DNA from: an uncultured Pelagibacteraceae bacterium
GTDB lineage: Bacteria > Pseudomonadota > Alphaproteobacteria > Pelagibacterales > Pelagibacteraceae
Reading direction: 5' to 3'
Assembly: GCA_902517495.1 (NCBI GenBank)
Contig: CABYCO010000001.1
Location: 92,275 to 156,274 of the forward strand
DNA length: 64,000 nucleotides
The translations under genes and the position numbers were made by a program. The notes beneath the pieces were generated by a model. That model was given only the letters and a program-made list of their open reading frames with translations, did no database searches and was not told the origin of the DNA. Within the stretch, counting starts at the first letter, position 1, and each line of letters starts with the position of its first letter. Below, piece after piece: positions 43,979 to 52,834 of this stretch.

Positions 43979-44497
43979 CTATCCAATTTTTATAGTATTA
44001 CTATTTACAAATTCATATTTAGGCACTTCCATATTAGTAGGCGCCGGTCCTTTTCTAATTCTTCCAGATGTATCATAGTGTGAACCATGACATGGACAAA
44101 ACCATGCACCATAATCCCCTTTATCATTTAAAGGTACACATCCAAGGTGAGTGCATACTCCAAGCATTACAAGCCATTCAGGATTTTTTGCTCTGTCCTC
44201 ATCTTTTTCAGGATGCTTCAATTCACTTAAATCAACAGCTCTAGCACTATCAATTTCCTCTTGAGTTCTTCTTTTTATAAATACTGGTTTACCTCTCCAC
44301 AAAACTGTTATCGATTGACCACGTTCTACTGAACTTATATCCACTTCTGTACTTGCTAATGCTTTCACTGAAGCATCAGGGTTCATTTGATCAACTAATG
44401 GCCAAACAACTGCACCAACGCCTACTGCACCAGCTGCTGTTGTTGCGGTTACAATAAAATCTCGTCTATTTGGCTTCTTTTTCTCTGAATCGGACAT
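43979..44497 (-). CDS. petA: Rieske iron-sulfur protein (bc1 complex)
   Basis: High-potential [2Fe-2S] subunit that takes electrons from ubiquinol. The N-terminus has a twin-arginine pattern ([10 protein letters not shown]) and a single membrane anchor; the cluster ligands are in VCTHLGC and CPCHGSHYD. Length 172 is typical. First gene of petABC; an A+T-rich 94-base gap with a perfect inverted repeat separates it from divergent trmL. Confidence 0.96.
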   Translation of the reverse strand: MSDSEKKKPNRRDFIVTATTAAGAVGVGAVVWPLVDQMNPDASVKALASTEVDISSVERGQSITVLWRGKPVFIKRRTQEEIDSARAVDLSELKHPEKDEDRAKNPEWLVMLGVCTHLGCVPLNDKGDYGAWFCPCHGSHYDTSGRIRKGPAPTNMEVPKYEFVNSNTIKIG

Positions 44498-44519
44498 TTA
44501 TTATTTTAATTTTTTCTTA

Positions 44520-44537
44520 ATATATGATTTCATATAT
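44520..44537. promoter_or_regulatory. Inverted repeat in the petA-trmL intergenic region
   Basis: ATATATGA and TCATATAT form a perfect 8-base inverted repeat with a 2-base centre, 23-40 bases upstream of the petA start. It could be an operator for a dimeric regulator such as a MarR or OmpR protein, but A+T-rich DNA gives palindromes easily and no regulator is identified. Confidence 0.4.
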
Positions 44538-44591
44538 GAAGAAAAACGTTATTTTTCCATGGTAACAATGACACACAAAAAAACTTAATCG

Positions 44592-45053
44592 ATGCCCAAA
44601 ATAGCACTTTACGAGCCTGATATACCTCAAAATACAGCTGCAATAGCTAGAACTTGCTCCTGCCTTGGGGCTGATCTTGAGATTATAGAGCCTTGTGGAT
44701 TTCTACTCAATGACAAGCGTTTTAAAAGAGTAGTGATGGACTACTTGGATGAAAAATTGATGAGGATTTACAAAAGTTCAGATGAATTTTTTGAAGCAAA
44801 AAAAAATGATAGAGTAGTTTTGATGACTACTAAAGCCAGTAAAATTTATACTGAATTTAAGTTTAGACACAATGACACTTTACTGTTTGGAAGAGAAAGT
44901 GCAGGTGTTCCAGATGAGGTTCATAAAAGACTAGAGAATAGGATAAAAATACCAATGATTGAAAAAAAAAGATCCTTGAACCTCGCATCTTCAGTTGCAA
45001 TAGTATTGTCAGAAAATATAAGACAATCAAATATTTATGGATCAAACAATTAA
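44592..45053 (+). CDS. trmL: tRNA (cytidine/uridine-34-2'-O)-methyltransferase TrmL
   Basis: SPOUT-class methyltransferase that modifies the wobble base of tRNA-Leu. The 153-residue product starts PKIALYEPDIPQNTAAIART and has the SPOUT knot motifs LLFGRESAGVP and MIEKKRSLNLASSVAIVL. Length is typical. Divergent from petABC; overlaps hemF by 17 bases. Confidence 0.93.
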   Translation: MPKIALYEPDIPQNTAAIARTCSCLGADLEIIEPCGFLLNDKRFKRVVMDYLDEKLMRIYKSSDEFFEAKKNDRVVLMTTKASKIYTEFKFRHNDTLLFGRESAGVPDEVHKRLENRIKIPMIEKKRSLNLASSVAIVLSENIRQSNIYGSNN

Positions 45054-45864
45054 AAAAAAACTAGCTCGTAATTGGTTTAAGACTTTACAAGAAGTAATTT
45101 GTCAAGAGATAGAAGAATTAGAAGCAAAAAAAAATATCTTCAAAATTAAAAATTGGGAAAGAGGAAAAAACTCAAATGAAGGTGGAGGCCAATTTAGAAT
45201 ATTGGAAAATGGAAAAATTTTTGAAAAAGTGGGTGTAAATTTTTCTGAAGTTTATGGAAAATTTTCAAAAGAATTTAGAAATAGAATTCCTGGGGGAGAT
45301 AAAAACCCAAACTTTTGGGCGGCAGGTATATCGGTAGTAATGCATATGAAAAATCCCCATGTTCCTGCAATGCATTTTAACACTAGATATATTTATACTT
45401 CTCATGGATGGTTTGGTGGAGGGATGGATGTTACCCCTTGCCTGAAAGATAAAAGTTTAGAAAAATGGTTTCATAATAAATTAAAGAAATCTTGTGACAA
45501 ACATAATAAAAATTTTTATAAAAAATATAAAAAATGGTGTGACGAATATTTTTACTTACCACATAGGAAAGAACCACGAGGTATAGGGGGAATTTTTTTT
45601 GATTATAAAAAAGAAAATTGGGAAAAAGATTTTAGCTTTGTAAGAGAAGTAGGAATAAGTTTTAAAAATATCTTTAGAGAAATTATATTGAAAAAATATA
45701 AAAAAAAATGGTCAAATAAACAAAGAGAAATTCAGTTAGAAAAAAGAGGTCGATATGTTGAATTTAACTTACTTTATGATAGAGGTACAAGATTTGGTTT
45801 ACAAACGAATGGTAATGTTGAGGCTATTTTAATGTCACTACCACCTATTGCAAAATGGAAATAA
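45037..45864 (+). CDS. hemF: Oxygen-dependent coproporphyrinogen III oxidase
   Basis: Converts coproporphyrinogen III to protoporphyrinogen IX using O2 in haem synthesis. Signature pieces are HFNTRYIYTSHGWFGGGMD (short form GWFGGGMDVTP), FYLPHRKEPRGIGGIFFDY (short form EPRGIGGIFFDY), and LLYDRGTRFGLQTNGN near the C-terminus. Length 275 is a little short but complete. Sits between trmL and greA, opposite bc1 genes that need haem. Confidence 0.95.
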   Translation: MDQTIKKKLARNWFKTLQEVICQEIEELEAKKNIFKIKNWERGKNSNEGGGQFRILENGKIFEKVGVNFSEVYGKFSKEFRNRIPGGDKNPNFWAAGISVVMHMKNPHVPAMHFNTRYIYTSHGWFGGGMDVTPCLKDKSLEKWFHNKLKKSCDKHNKNFYKKYKKWCDEYFYLPHRKEPRGIGGIFFDYKKENWEKDFSFVREVGISFKNIFREIILKKYKKKWSNKQREIQLEKRGRYVEFNLLYDRGTRFGLQTNGNVEAILMSLPPIAKWK

Positions 45865-45867
45865 ATT

Positions 45868-46344
45868 ATGGAAAAAGAGCCAATCACAGTTAGAGGTTTA
45901 GAAAAATTAAAAGAAGAATTAATTTTCTTAAAAGAGAGGAAAAGACCTGAGATAGTTGCAGCCATAGCCGAAGCAAGATCACATGGAGATCTTAAAGAAA
46001 ATGCAGAATATCATGCTGCAAAAGAGCAACAATCTCACAATGAAGGAAGGGTTCAAGAAGTTGAGGATATTATAGCTAGAGCAAATGTTATTGATGTTTC
46101 AAAATTAGATAATGACGGAAAAGTTATATTCGGTTCAACTATATTGCTACAAAATTTAGATACTGAAGAAAGTTTGAAATATAAGATTGTTGGAAAAGAT
46201 GAGGCAGACTTAAAAGAAAAATTAATATATTTTAAATCTCCTATAGGTATGGGTCTAATTGGTAAAAATAAGGGCGATTTAGTTGAAATTAAAACTCCCG
46301 CAGGCGTAAAAAATTTTGAAATAAAAGACGTTAAATATATTTAA
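45868..46344 (+). CDS. greA: Transcription elongation factor GreA
   Basis: Rescues backtracked RNA polymerase by stimulating transcript cleavage. The N-terminal coiled coil ends in the acidic tip [16 protein letters not shown], and the C-terminal FKBP-like domain has [10 protein letters not shown] and [18 protein letters not shown]. Length 158 is standard. The stop shares TTAA with the convergent cca gene. Confidence 0.96.
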   Translation: MEKEPITVRGLEKLKEELIFLKERKRPEIVAAIAEARSHGDLKENAEYHAAKEQQSHNEGRVQEVEDIIARANVIDVSKLDNDGKVIFGSTILLQNLDTEESLKYKIVGKDEADLKEKLIYFKSPIGMGLIGKNKGDLVEIKTPAGVKNFEIKDVKYI

Positions 46345-47615
46345 TTATTTAATACGTTATCAATTTCTTTATTACTTAATTTAAAGCTGTTATTTAACCA
46401 CAAGTCCTCAAGTAATCTAATTTTCTGTCCAAATTCTTTACCTTCTTTTAAATTATATTTTTCAAGTAAATCCATAGCTTTTAACGGAAAAATAGGTTTT
46501 TCAAATTGTTCAAAATACTTTTTTAATTCAATTAGTTTTTTTGGTGCTGTTTTAGAGTTAAAAATTTTTAAATCTATTAAATCAATAACATAAGATTTAT
46601 TTTTAAAGTAAAAAATCTTTTGTAGATTTTTTTTGTTGAAATAGTCTTTTTCAGAGAATAATTCAAAATTTTTAATTAAGAATTTTATTCTTTTTTTATC
46701 TTCATTTGATAAATTGTACTTAAATAAAAAATAATTAGCATTATCAGTTTCATCTATAATCAAGTAGGAAATTAAAAAAATGAATGTTTTTTTATTAAAT
46801 ATATTTTTTGAGTATTCATTTATTTTTTCTAAATTATTAAGATTAACCAGCTGGGGGAAAATTGTTGTTAAAATTTCTAATGAAAATGAGTCTTTTGGTA
46901 ATTGCAAAAAATTTTTTGATAAAATAATTTTTTTTAATTCGCTCATTAATCTCTCTTTTGAAAGATTAGCTACACCAGCAATGTTTTGCTTGATTGATTT
47001 TTTAACTGATGAATTATGGGGGTGATTACTATAATTTATAAAGAATCTAATATATCTTAAAATTCTTAAATAATCTTCCTGAATTCTTTTATCTGCATTA
47101 CCTATAAATATTACCTTACTCTCTTCTAAATGTTTGACACCTCCATTGGGATCAAACAAATTACCATCTTTATCTGCATAAATAGAATTAATTGTAAAAT
47201 CCCTTCTTGATGAATCTTTTAACCAGTCTGTTGTATATTTAACTTTTGCATGTCTTCCATCGGTATCCACATCCTCTCTTAGTGATGTAATCTCAAAAGT
47301 TTTTTGGCCTATATTTGCAGTGATAGTCCCATGTTTTATGCCAGTTTCAAAAAATTTTATGCTGTTTGATTGTAAACACTCTTTAATTTGATTTGGATTT
47401 AAAGTTACAGCTAGATCAATATCATCAACATCTTCCTGATTTAAAATTTTTCTAACACATCCACCTACGTATCTAAGCTCACTTGTATTATTAAAATTTG
47501 ATATAGCTTCAAAAAGTTTTGAAACTTCGGTGTTGTTATATATGCTTAAAAAAGAGCTATCTTTTGGTGTAAGTTTTTTGTTTGTTTTAAAGATTTTTCT
47601 AAAAAAATTATACAT
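46341..47615 (-). CDS. cca: CCA tRNA nucleotidyltransferase (class II)
   Basis: Adds or repairs the 3' CCA of tRNAs; the family also includes poly(A) polymerases. N-terminal nucleotidyltransferase core has [10 protein letters not shown], the metal pair [18 protein letters not shown], and RILRYIRFF; a helical RNA-binding domain follows. Length 424. The tRNAs in this window encode their own CCA, so repair or poly(A) addition are likely roles. The start codon lies 3 bases after a tRNA-Gln gene on the same strand. Confidence 0.9.
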   Translation of the reverse strand: MYNFFRKIFKTNKKLTPKDSSFLSIYNNTEVSKLFEAISNFNNTSELRYVGGCVRKILNQEDVDDIDLAVTLNPNQIKECLQSNSIKFFETGIKHGTITANIGQKTFEITSLREDVDTDGRHAKVKYTTDWLKDSSRRDFTINSIYADKDGNLFDPNGGVKHLEESKVIFIGNADKRIQEDYLRILRYIRFFINYSNHPHNSSVKKSIKQNIAGVANLSKERLMSELKKIILSKNFLQLPKDSFSLEILTTIFPQLVNLNNLEKINEYSKNIFNKKTFIFLISYLIIDETDNANYFLFKYNLSNEDKKRIKFLIKNFELFSEKDYFNKKNLQKIFYFKNKSYVIDLIDLKIFNSKTAPKKLIELKKYFEQFEKPIFPLKAMDLLEKYNLKEGKEFGQKIRLLEDLWLNNSFKLSNKEIDNVLNN

Positions 47616-47618
47616 AAG

Positions 47619-47692
47619 TGGCTGGGGTGCTAGGATTCGAACCTAGGATGGCGGTACCAAAAACCGCTGCCTTACCACTTGGCTACACCCCA
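47619..47692 (-). tRNA. tRNA-Gln (TTG)
   Basis: Cloverleaf on the minus strand: acceptor TGGGGTG pairs with CACCCCA, anticodon stem GCGGT/ACCGC around loop TTTTGGT (anticodon TTG), T-arm CTAGG-TTCGAAT-CCTAG and encoded CCA. The U1-A72 pair is typical of tRNA-Gln. Its CCA ends 3 bases before the cca start codon. Confidence 0.95.
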
Positions 47693-47724
47693 AAATTAAT
47701 TTCATATATCACAAAAAAAAAGCT

Positions 47725-48573
47725 TTATATAGTTTTTGATAAATTACACCAATAGTTTTTATAATTTTTTCTTAATAATTTCTTTGCATTTAGTGCGGCT
47801 TTTTTGGACTTAAAATATCCAACGATTGTTGAGCCTGATCCTGTCATTCTTACGTATGAATTTTTATCAATATTTAAAAAATAATCTCTTAGTTTCTGAA
47901 GTCTAGAAAATTTTTTTGTAGATATGATTTCTAAATCATTTTTTAACTTTGACATTAAATTAAAGTCAATATTTTTTGACCTTATTTTCGATAATTGTGG
48001 TTTTGAATAATGTCTAACTCGATTAAAAATACTTTTTGTAGAGCAGCCAAAATTTGGCTTAACCAATAAAGTAAACATTTTTAAATTTTTTTTAATTTTT
48101 GTGATTTTTTTTTTATAAGAAATGATTAAATTTTTTTGATCAATGCCCAAGTATACGTCTGACCCTATTTTTGAACATAAATTATATCTCTCCTTTAATG
48201 TTAAGTTCATTTTATTTTTTTTTTCAAAGTAATTTATTAAAGAAGCAGCATTCATTGAGCCTCCGCCAAGTCCAGCTTTTTGAGGAATATTTTTTTTTAT
48301 TAAGATTGAATATTTATGATTTTTTAATTTTTTTTTTTTATCCAGAATATTTAGCAAATTACTAACGGTGTTTACTTTTGGGACTTTATTTGAGAAATGT
48401 CCTGAAAATTTTACTATATGATTTTTATTATTTGTCCTTTTTATAAAAATTTGATCATGTAAGTCGATAAAAGCAACTAGAGTTTCTAAATCATGAAGTT
48501 TCGATTTTTGTTTTCCTAACACGTTAAGAGATAAATTAACTTTTGCGTGTGATTTAATCTTTTCAAATCTCAT
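47725..48573 (-). CDS. ispE: 4-diphosphocytidyl-2-C-methyl-D-erythritol kinase
   Basis: GHMP kinase of the non-mevalonate isoprenoid pathway, which feeds the carotenoid genes at the right end. N-terminal SHAKVNLSLNVLGKQ, the ATP loop PQKAGLGGGSMNAAS, and VRMTGSGSTIVGYF are conserved. Length 282 is typical. It begins 3 bases after the TPR gene. Confidence 0.92.
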   Translation of the reverse strand: MRFEKIKSHAKVNLSLNVLGKQKSKLHDLETLVAFIDLHDQIFIKRTNNKNHIVKFSGHFSNKVPKVNTVSNLLNILDKKKKLKNHKYSILIKKNIPQKAGLGGGSMNAASLINYFEKKNKMNLTLKERYNLCSKIGSDVYLGIDQKNLIISYKKKITKIKKNLKMFTLLVKPNFGCSTKSIFNRVRHYSKPQLSKIRSKNIDFNLMSKLKNDLEIISTKKFSRLQKLRDYFLNIDKNSYVRMTGSGSTIVGYFKSKKAALNAKKLLRKNYKNYWCNLSKTI

Positions 48574-48576
48574 TAA

Positions 48577-50250
48577 TTATGATTTTTCTAAACCCTCTAG
48601 TAACTTAGACTTTATTTTTGATTTCATTATATCTTCTGTTTCCTCAAGCTCTAAAACAGCACGCCAATAATAGTTTGCTTGTAGTTTTTTATTTAGCCTC
48701 CAAAGAACATCGCCATAATGATCGTTAACAATTGGATCATCTGGCATAAGCTGCAAAGCTCTTTTTAAATATTTTTCAGCATTAATATAATCACCAATCA
48801 AATAATATCCCCAACCAACAGAGTCTGTTATATATGGATCATCCTGTTTTTGTTTGTAGGCTGACTGTATCATTTCAATTGCTTCATCTATTTTGTGGTT
48901 TCTTTCTAGCCAACTGTAAGCAAGATAATTCATAGTATATGGTTCATTTGGATATATTTTTAAACTCCCCAACATATCTTTGTCCGCTTTCTCATAATTC
49001 CCCATCCTTTCATAGCTGCTACCTCTTCTGTATAGAATCCTTGAGAGTGCATAAGAATTCTTTTCAACTTTTTTCATTAATTCGGTGTAATATTCGATAG
49101 CAATTTCATAATTTTCAAAACCTTTGTTAATATTCGCATAGTCATAAAGGATTTTTAAAGTTGGAGACTTTATAGAATTGAAATGCTTCTTAATATAAAT
49201 TGCAGCTTCTTCTTCTGAGTTGTCTTCAGATAGTATTCTCCCAATCTTTTTTGTTTTATACCAAAAGTATAACTTATCTTTTTTTTTGAAATCTTCTAAA
49301 ATTTTATTAGCTTGGTAATTATTCTTATTTAAGTAATAATTTTCAGCAATCAAAGTCCGATTGAAATAAAATTTAGGATTTAAGTATTCTGATACTCTTA
49401 AATAAAAATTTGACTGATCAAAAATATTTTGAGTAGAAAATAAATTAGATACCAAATAAAAGATTTCAGCCAAAATATCATTTTCATTTTTACAAGAAAA
49501 ATGAGTTTTAAATCTTTTGTAATCTTCATTATCGATCCAATCTTTTATTTGATGTAATAATATACTATCTCCTAAAGGTTCAATTCTTTTAGATACTTCA
49601 TTTACTTTTTTAAGTTCTTTATTCTCAATAAGATTTGTAAAATAAAAATACATATATCTCGAATAATCTCCATCTGAGCTATTTAATAACCTTTCAAAAT
49701 ATGAATTTGTTTTTTGTGAGTTTAAATAACAATTCTGAAAAGCAGTTGAAATTAAACTTAATGATCCATATTTATTATCTTCAATAGCCTCTTTTTTAAT
49801 AAACAGATAATTAAAATCTTTTAAAATTTTGTAAATTACGTATTCGTAAGTTCCATCATCTTTGTCCATTTGAAATTCTTTGATTCTTTTATTGGCTTGT
49901 TTAAAATCTTTTTTCTTAAAGCTATCAACTAAAAGGAGAAGGTTAAGCTCAAAGGTATTTGAATTAATATCATTTTTTGAAATTTTTATTTGGTCTATTC
50001 CTTTTTTAACTTGTCCATTTAAAACTAGTGAAAATACATACTTTTTTAAAAAATTATCATGTTTTTGGATAAGAAATTTAGATGAATTAAAATAATCAAG
50101 TGCTGCCTCATTTTTTTGATTACCTGATGAAACCAAGGCAGAAAAATAATTAGAGAGATACTTTTGATTGAATTTATTATCTTCAGAAGTACTTGAATAT
50201 GTACTGGTCTGCAGTGCTAAAAATGATAAAATTACTAATAAAATTTTCAT
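48577..50250 (-). CDS. Secreted tetratricopeptide-repeat protein
   Basis: Exported TPR-repeat protein, probably a periplasmic scaffold; exact role unknown. A signal peptide (MKILLVILSFLALQTS) is followed by a helical repeat region; clear TPR units lie in the C-terminal 170 residues (ALSRILYRRGSSYERMGNYE, YTMNYLAYSWLERNHKID, ITDSVGWGYYLIGDYINAE, VNDHYGDVLWRLNK). About 557 residues from the ATG at 50250; an in-frame ATG at 50277 would lengthen the signal peptide and overlap the divergent gene. TPR genes beside ispE recur in alphaproteobacteria. Confidence 0.82.
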   Translation of the reverse strand: MKILLVILSFLALQTSTYSSTSEDNKFNQKYLSNYFSALVSSGNQKNEAALDYFNSSKFLIQKHDNFLKKYVFSLVLNGQVKKGIDQIKISKNDINSNTFELNLLLLVDSFKKKDFKQANKRIKEFQMDKDDGTYEYVIYKILKDFNYLFIKKEAIEDNKYGSLSLISTAFQNCYLNSQKTNSYFERLLNSSDGDYSRYMYFYFTNLIENKELKKVNEVSKRIEPLGDSILLHQIKDWIDNEDYKRFKTHFSCKNENDILAEIFYLVSNLFSTQNIFDQSNFYLRVSEYLNPKFYFNRTLIAENYYLNKNNYQANKILEDFKKKDKLYFWYKTKKIGRILSEDNSEEEAAIYIKKHFNSIKSPTLKILYDYANINKGFENYEIAIEYYTELMKKVEKNSYALSRILYRRGSSYERMGNYEKADKDMLGSLKIYPNEPYTMNYLAYSWLERNHKIDEAIEMIQSAYKQKQDDPYITDSVGWGYYLIGDYINAEKYLKRALQLMPDDPIVNDHYGDVLWRLNKKLQANYYWRAVLELEETEDIMKSKIKSKLLEGLEKS

Positions 50251-50260
50251 ATTTAAACTT

Positions 50261-50965
50261 ATGACTTTAAATCTCAAAAATCAAAATGACATATTAAACC
50301 TTGAAAATCTTAACTCAAATGAAATTGAATATATATTTAACGATAAACCAATTAACAGACTTAAAACTAAACCACAACTAGAAGATAAAAAAAAACTTAT
50401 TTTAGAATTAAAGAGTGAAATCGAAAATATAGATAATTGTGAACTGAAAAATAATGCTACTCAATTAGTATTTGCTGATGGTAACAGCGAAAGTAAAATT
50501 ATGGTAATCGGTGAAGGTCCAGGCCAAAAAGAAGACGAGCAAGGGAAGCCATTTGTGGGAGACGCTGGGCTATTATTGAATAAAATGTTAGAGGCTATTC
50601 AAATAAAAAGAAATAATATTTACATTACTAATGTAGTTAATTATCGACCACCAAATAACAGAAAGCCTGAGCCTTCAGAAATTAATAGATATTCGAATTT
50701 TCTTCGAAAACATATTTCAATTATTGATCCTAAAATTTTAATTCTGATGGGTAGTACAGCCATGGAATCACTGTTTGGACCTAAGATAAAAATTTCAAAA
50801 GAAAGAGGGATTTGGAAAGATTTAATCATTCACAATAAAACATACTTGACAATGATAACATTTCACCCAGCATATTTATTAAGGCAAGCTGAACAAAAAA
50901 AATATTCTTGGGCTGATTTAAAACAAATCAGGAAGAAAATTGATGAATTAAGAATATCAGTCTAA
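50261..50965 (+). CDS. Uracil-DNA glycosylase (family 4-like)
   Basis: Removes uracil from DNA. The 234-residue product has motif 1 IGEGPGQKEDEQGKPFVG (residues 83-100), NYRPPNNRKPEP near 127-138 and motif 2 TFHPAYLLRQ near 200. Family 4 enzymes usually carry four cysteines for a 4Fe-4S cluster; here only Cys60 remains, and the Cys before RPP and the next one are Tyr. I start at the ATG at 50261 because upstream residues lie over the divergent TPR start and are not conserved. Confidence 0.88.
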   Translation: MTLNLKNQNDILNLENLNSNEIEYIFNDKPINRLKTKPQLEDKKKLILELKSEIENIDNCELKNNATQLVFADGNSESKIMVIGEGPGQKEDEQGKPFVGDAGLLLNKMLEAIQIKRNNIYITNVVNYRPPNNRKPEPSEINRYSNFLRKHISIIDPKILILMGSTAMESLFGPKIKISKERGIWKDLIIHNKTYLTMITFHPAYLLRQAEQKKYSWADLKQIRKKIDELRISV

Positions 50966-50972
50966 CTTTACG

Positions 50973-51107
50973 ATGATAGAAATACATAAAAAATATATCA
51001 ATTGGTGGAGAGAAAAACTTAATCTTTCAAATTATGGATTATTGTGGATTTCTTTTATTAAAGGTTTGATAATTGGAGTACTTTTATATCATTTTTTTAT
51101 TACTTAA
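50973..51107 (+). CDS. Small membrane protein of 44 residues (unknown)
   Basis: An ATG at 50973 opens a 44-codon frame beginning MIEIHKKYINWWREKLNLS and ending in a hydrophobic stretch (about residues 22-43) that could span the membrane. It starts 7 bases after the glycosylase stop, and its TAA overlaps the rnhB ATG (TAATG), so it fits a tightly packed co-translated series. I recognise no family. The tight fit, not homology, is the support. Confidence 0.6.
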   Translation: MIEIHKKYINWWREKLNLSNYGLLWISFIKGLIIGVLLYHFFIT

Positions 51108-51685
51108 TGAAAAAAATTATAGCTGGAGTTGATGAAGTTGGTAGAGGAAGTTTAATTGGTCCAGTATATGCTGCAGCTGTTATTCTTAAAAAAAATATTA
51201 AAAAAAAAGAGATCAAAGATTCAAAGAAGTTAACTAAGATTGATAGAGAAAAATTAGCAAAATATATAAAAAAAAATTCTACTTGGGCAATAGGATCTGC
51301 CTCAGTTAAGGAAATAGAAAAACTAAATATTTTAAATGCTAGTTTATTAGCTATGAAGAGAGCTATAAAAAAACTAAAAGTTAAACCAAATTTAGTACTT
51401 ATTGACGGAAATAAATCACCAGAATTAAGAAATTATCTTATTAAAGCAATAATTAAAGGAGACCAAAAAATTAAAGAAATATCAGCAGCGTCAATAATTG
51501 CAAAAGTTTCAAGGGATAAACTGATGTTCAAAATGTCAGAAAGTTTTAAAAAATATAAATGGGATTTGAATGCTGGTTATGGAACTAGAGATCACATTAA
51601 TGCGATTAGAAAATACGGAGTAACTAGATTTCATCGAAAAACATTCAATCCTACACACAACATATTGAGTCTCAGAAAAAAATAA
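51107..51685 (+). CDS. rnhB: Ribonuclease HII
   Basis: Cuts RNA in RNA-DNA hybrids and at single ribonucleotides in DNA. The N-terminal AGVDEVGRGSLIGPVYAAAV supplies the first Asp and Glu of the active site; LIDGNKSPEL and AASIIAKVSRDKLM follow, and GYGTRDHINAIRKYG is the C-terminal family block. Length 192 is typical. Confidence 0.94.
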   Translation: MKKIIAGVDEVGRGSLIGPVYAAAVILKKNIKKKEIKDSKKLTKIDREKLAKYIKKNSTWAIGSASVKEIEKLNILNASLLAMKRAIKKLKVKPNLVLIDGNKSPELRNYLIKAIIKGDQKIKEISAASIIAKVSRDKLMFKMSESFKKYKWDLNAGYGTRDHINAIRKYGVTRFHRKTFNPTHNILSLRKK

Positions 51686-51743
51686 TAACAAGTAGACTCA
51701 TAATAATTCAATCTCAGGTTGACGAAGACTCTACTCTGGAGTC
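51667..51743. promoter_or_regulatory. Cluster of four GANTC sites upstream of ccrM
   Basis: GAGTC (51667), GACTC (51695), GACTC (51727) and GAGTC (51739) lie within 77 bases just before the ccrM start at 51761. GANTC is the recognition word of CcrM. The last two are arms of an inverted repeat (AGACTC, 7 bases, GAGTCT). In Caulobacter, GANTC methylation state affects ccrM expression, so autoregulation is plausible. Confidence 0.55.
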
Positions 51744-51760
51744 TAATTAATAATTAAAAA

Positions 51761-52834
51761 ATGAGCAATCAATCATTGAAAAACAAAATTATTAACGGAG
51801 ATAGTTTAAAGGAATTAAAAAAAATCCCTGATGAAACTTTTGACCTTATTTTTGCTGATCCACCATACAACCTTCAATTAAAAAAAGAATTGAGTAGACC
51901 AGATACATCTAGAGTAGATGCTGTAGACGATAAATGGGATCAATTTGAAAGTTTTAAAAGTTATGATGAATTTACTTTTGATTGGTTAAAAGAATGTAAG
52001 AGAATTTTAAAAAAGAATGGATCGATTTGGGTAATAGGTAGTTATCACAATATTTTTAGAGTGGGTGCTACAATCCAAGATTTAGGTTTTTGGATACTAA
52101 ACGATGTGATTTGGAATAAAAATAATCCAATGCCAAATTTTAGGGGAACAAGGTTTACTAACGCACATGAAACACTTATTTGGGCATCAAAAAGTGAGGG
52201 GTCTAAATACACTTTCAATTATCAATCATTGAAATGCTTAAATGATGATCTCCAAATGAGATCTACATGGAATCTTCCAATCTGTAATGGTAAAGAAAGA
52301 TTAAAAAAAAATGGAAAAAAAGTCCATTCTACTCAAAAACCAGAAGCGTTACTCCATAGAATAATATTAGCCTCGTCAAATAAAAATGATTTTATTTTAG
52401 ATCCATTTTTAGGATCAGGTACCACAGCTGTCGTTTCTAAAAAATTAGGAAGAAAGTATTTTGGAATTGAAAAGGAAAAAAATTATTTTGATGCTACAAG
52501 AAAAAGATTAGACAATACAGATCTTATAAAAGATGAATATCTGGATACACTTCAAAATAATAGATCAAAACCAAGAATTCCTTTTGGATCATTGGTTGAA
52601 ATGGGTTTGATTAAACCTGGAACAGAAATTTATGATCAAAAGAAAAAAGTAAATGCTAAAATTATGGTAGATGGAAGTATAAAATATCAACACTCAGAAG
52701 GTTCAATCCATAAAGTTGCAGCAAAAATTATTGGCGCAGAAAGTTGTAACGGATGGACTTTTTGGCATTATAAATCTGGAAATTCTTTAAAACCAATTGA
52801 TGATTTGAGACAAAGATTAAGGCCTACAAATTAA
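51761..52834 (+). CDS. ccrM: Adenine DNA methyltransferase CcrM (GANTC-specific)
   Basis: Cell-cycle-linked N6-adenine methylase of alphaproteobacteria. The catalytic motif DPPYNLQLK begins at residue 33, the SAM-binding FxGxG-like block is DPFLGSGTTAVV near residue 210, and a C-terminal CcrM-specific domain (IPFGSLVEMGLIKPG, HKVAAKIIGAESCNGWTFWH) is present. Length 357 matches the family. There is no restriction enzyme gene beside it, consistent with an orphan methylase. Its stop shares TTAA with the convergent FAD gene. Confidence 0.95.
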   Translation: MSNQSLKNKIINGDSLKELKKIPDETFDLIFADPPYNLQLKKELSRPDTSRVDAVDDKWDQFESFKSYDEFTFDWLKECKRILKKNGSIWVIGSYHNIFRVGATIQDLGFWILNDVIWNKNNPMPNFRGTRFTNAHETLIWASKSEGSKYTFNYQSLKCLNDDLQMRSTWNLPICNGKERLKKNGKKVHSTQKPEALLHRIILASSNKNDFILDPFLGSGTTAVVSKKLGRKYFGIEKEKNYFDATRKRLDNTDLIKDEYLDTLQNNRSKPRIPFGSLVEMGLIKPGTEIYDQKKKVNAKIMVDGSIKYQHSEGSIHKVAAKIIGAESCNGWTFWHYKSGNSLKPIDDLRQRLRPTN

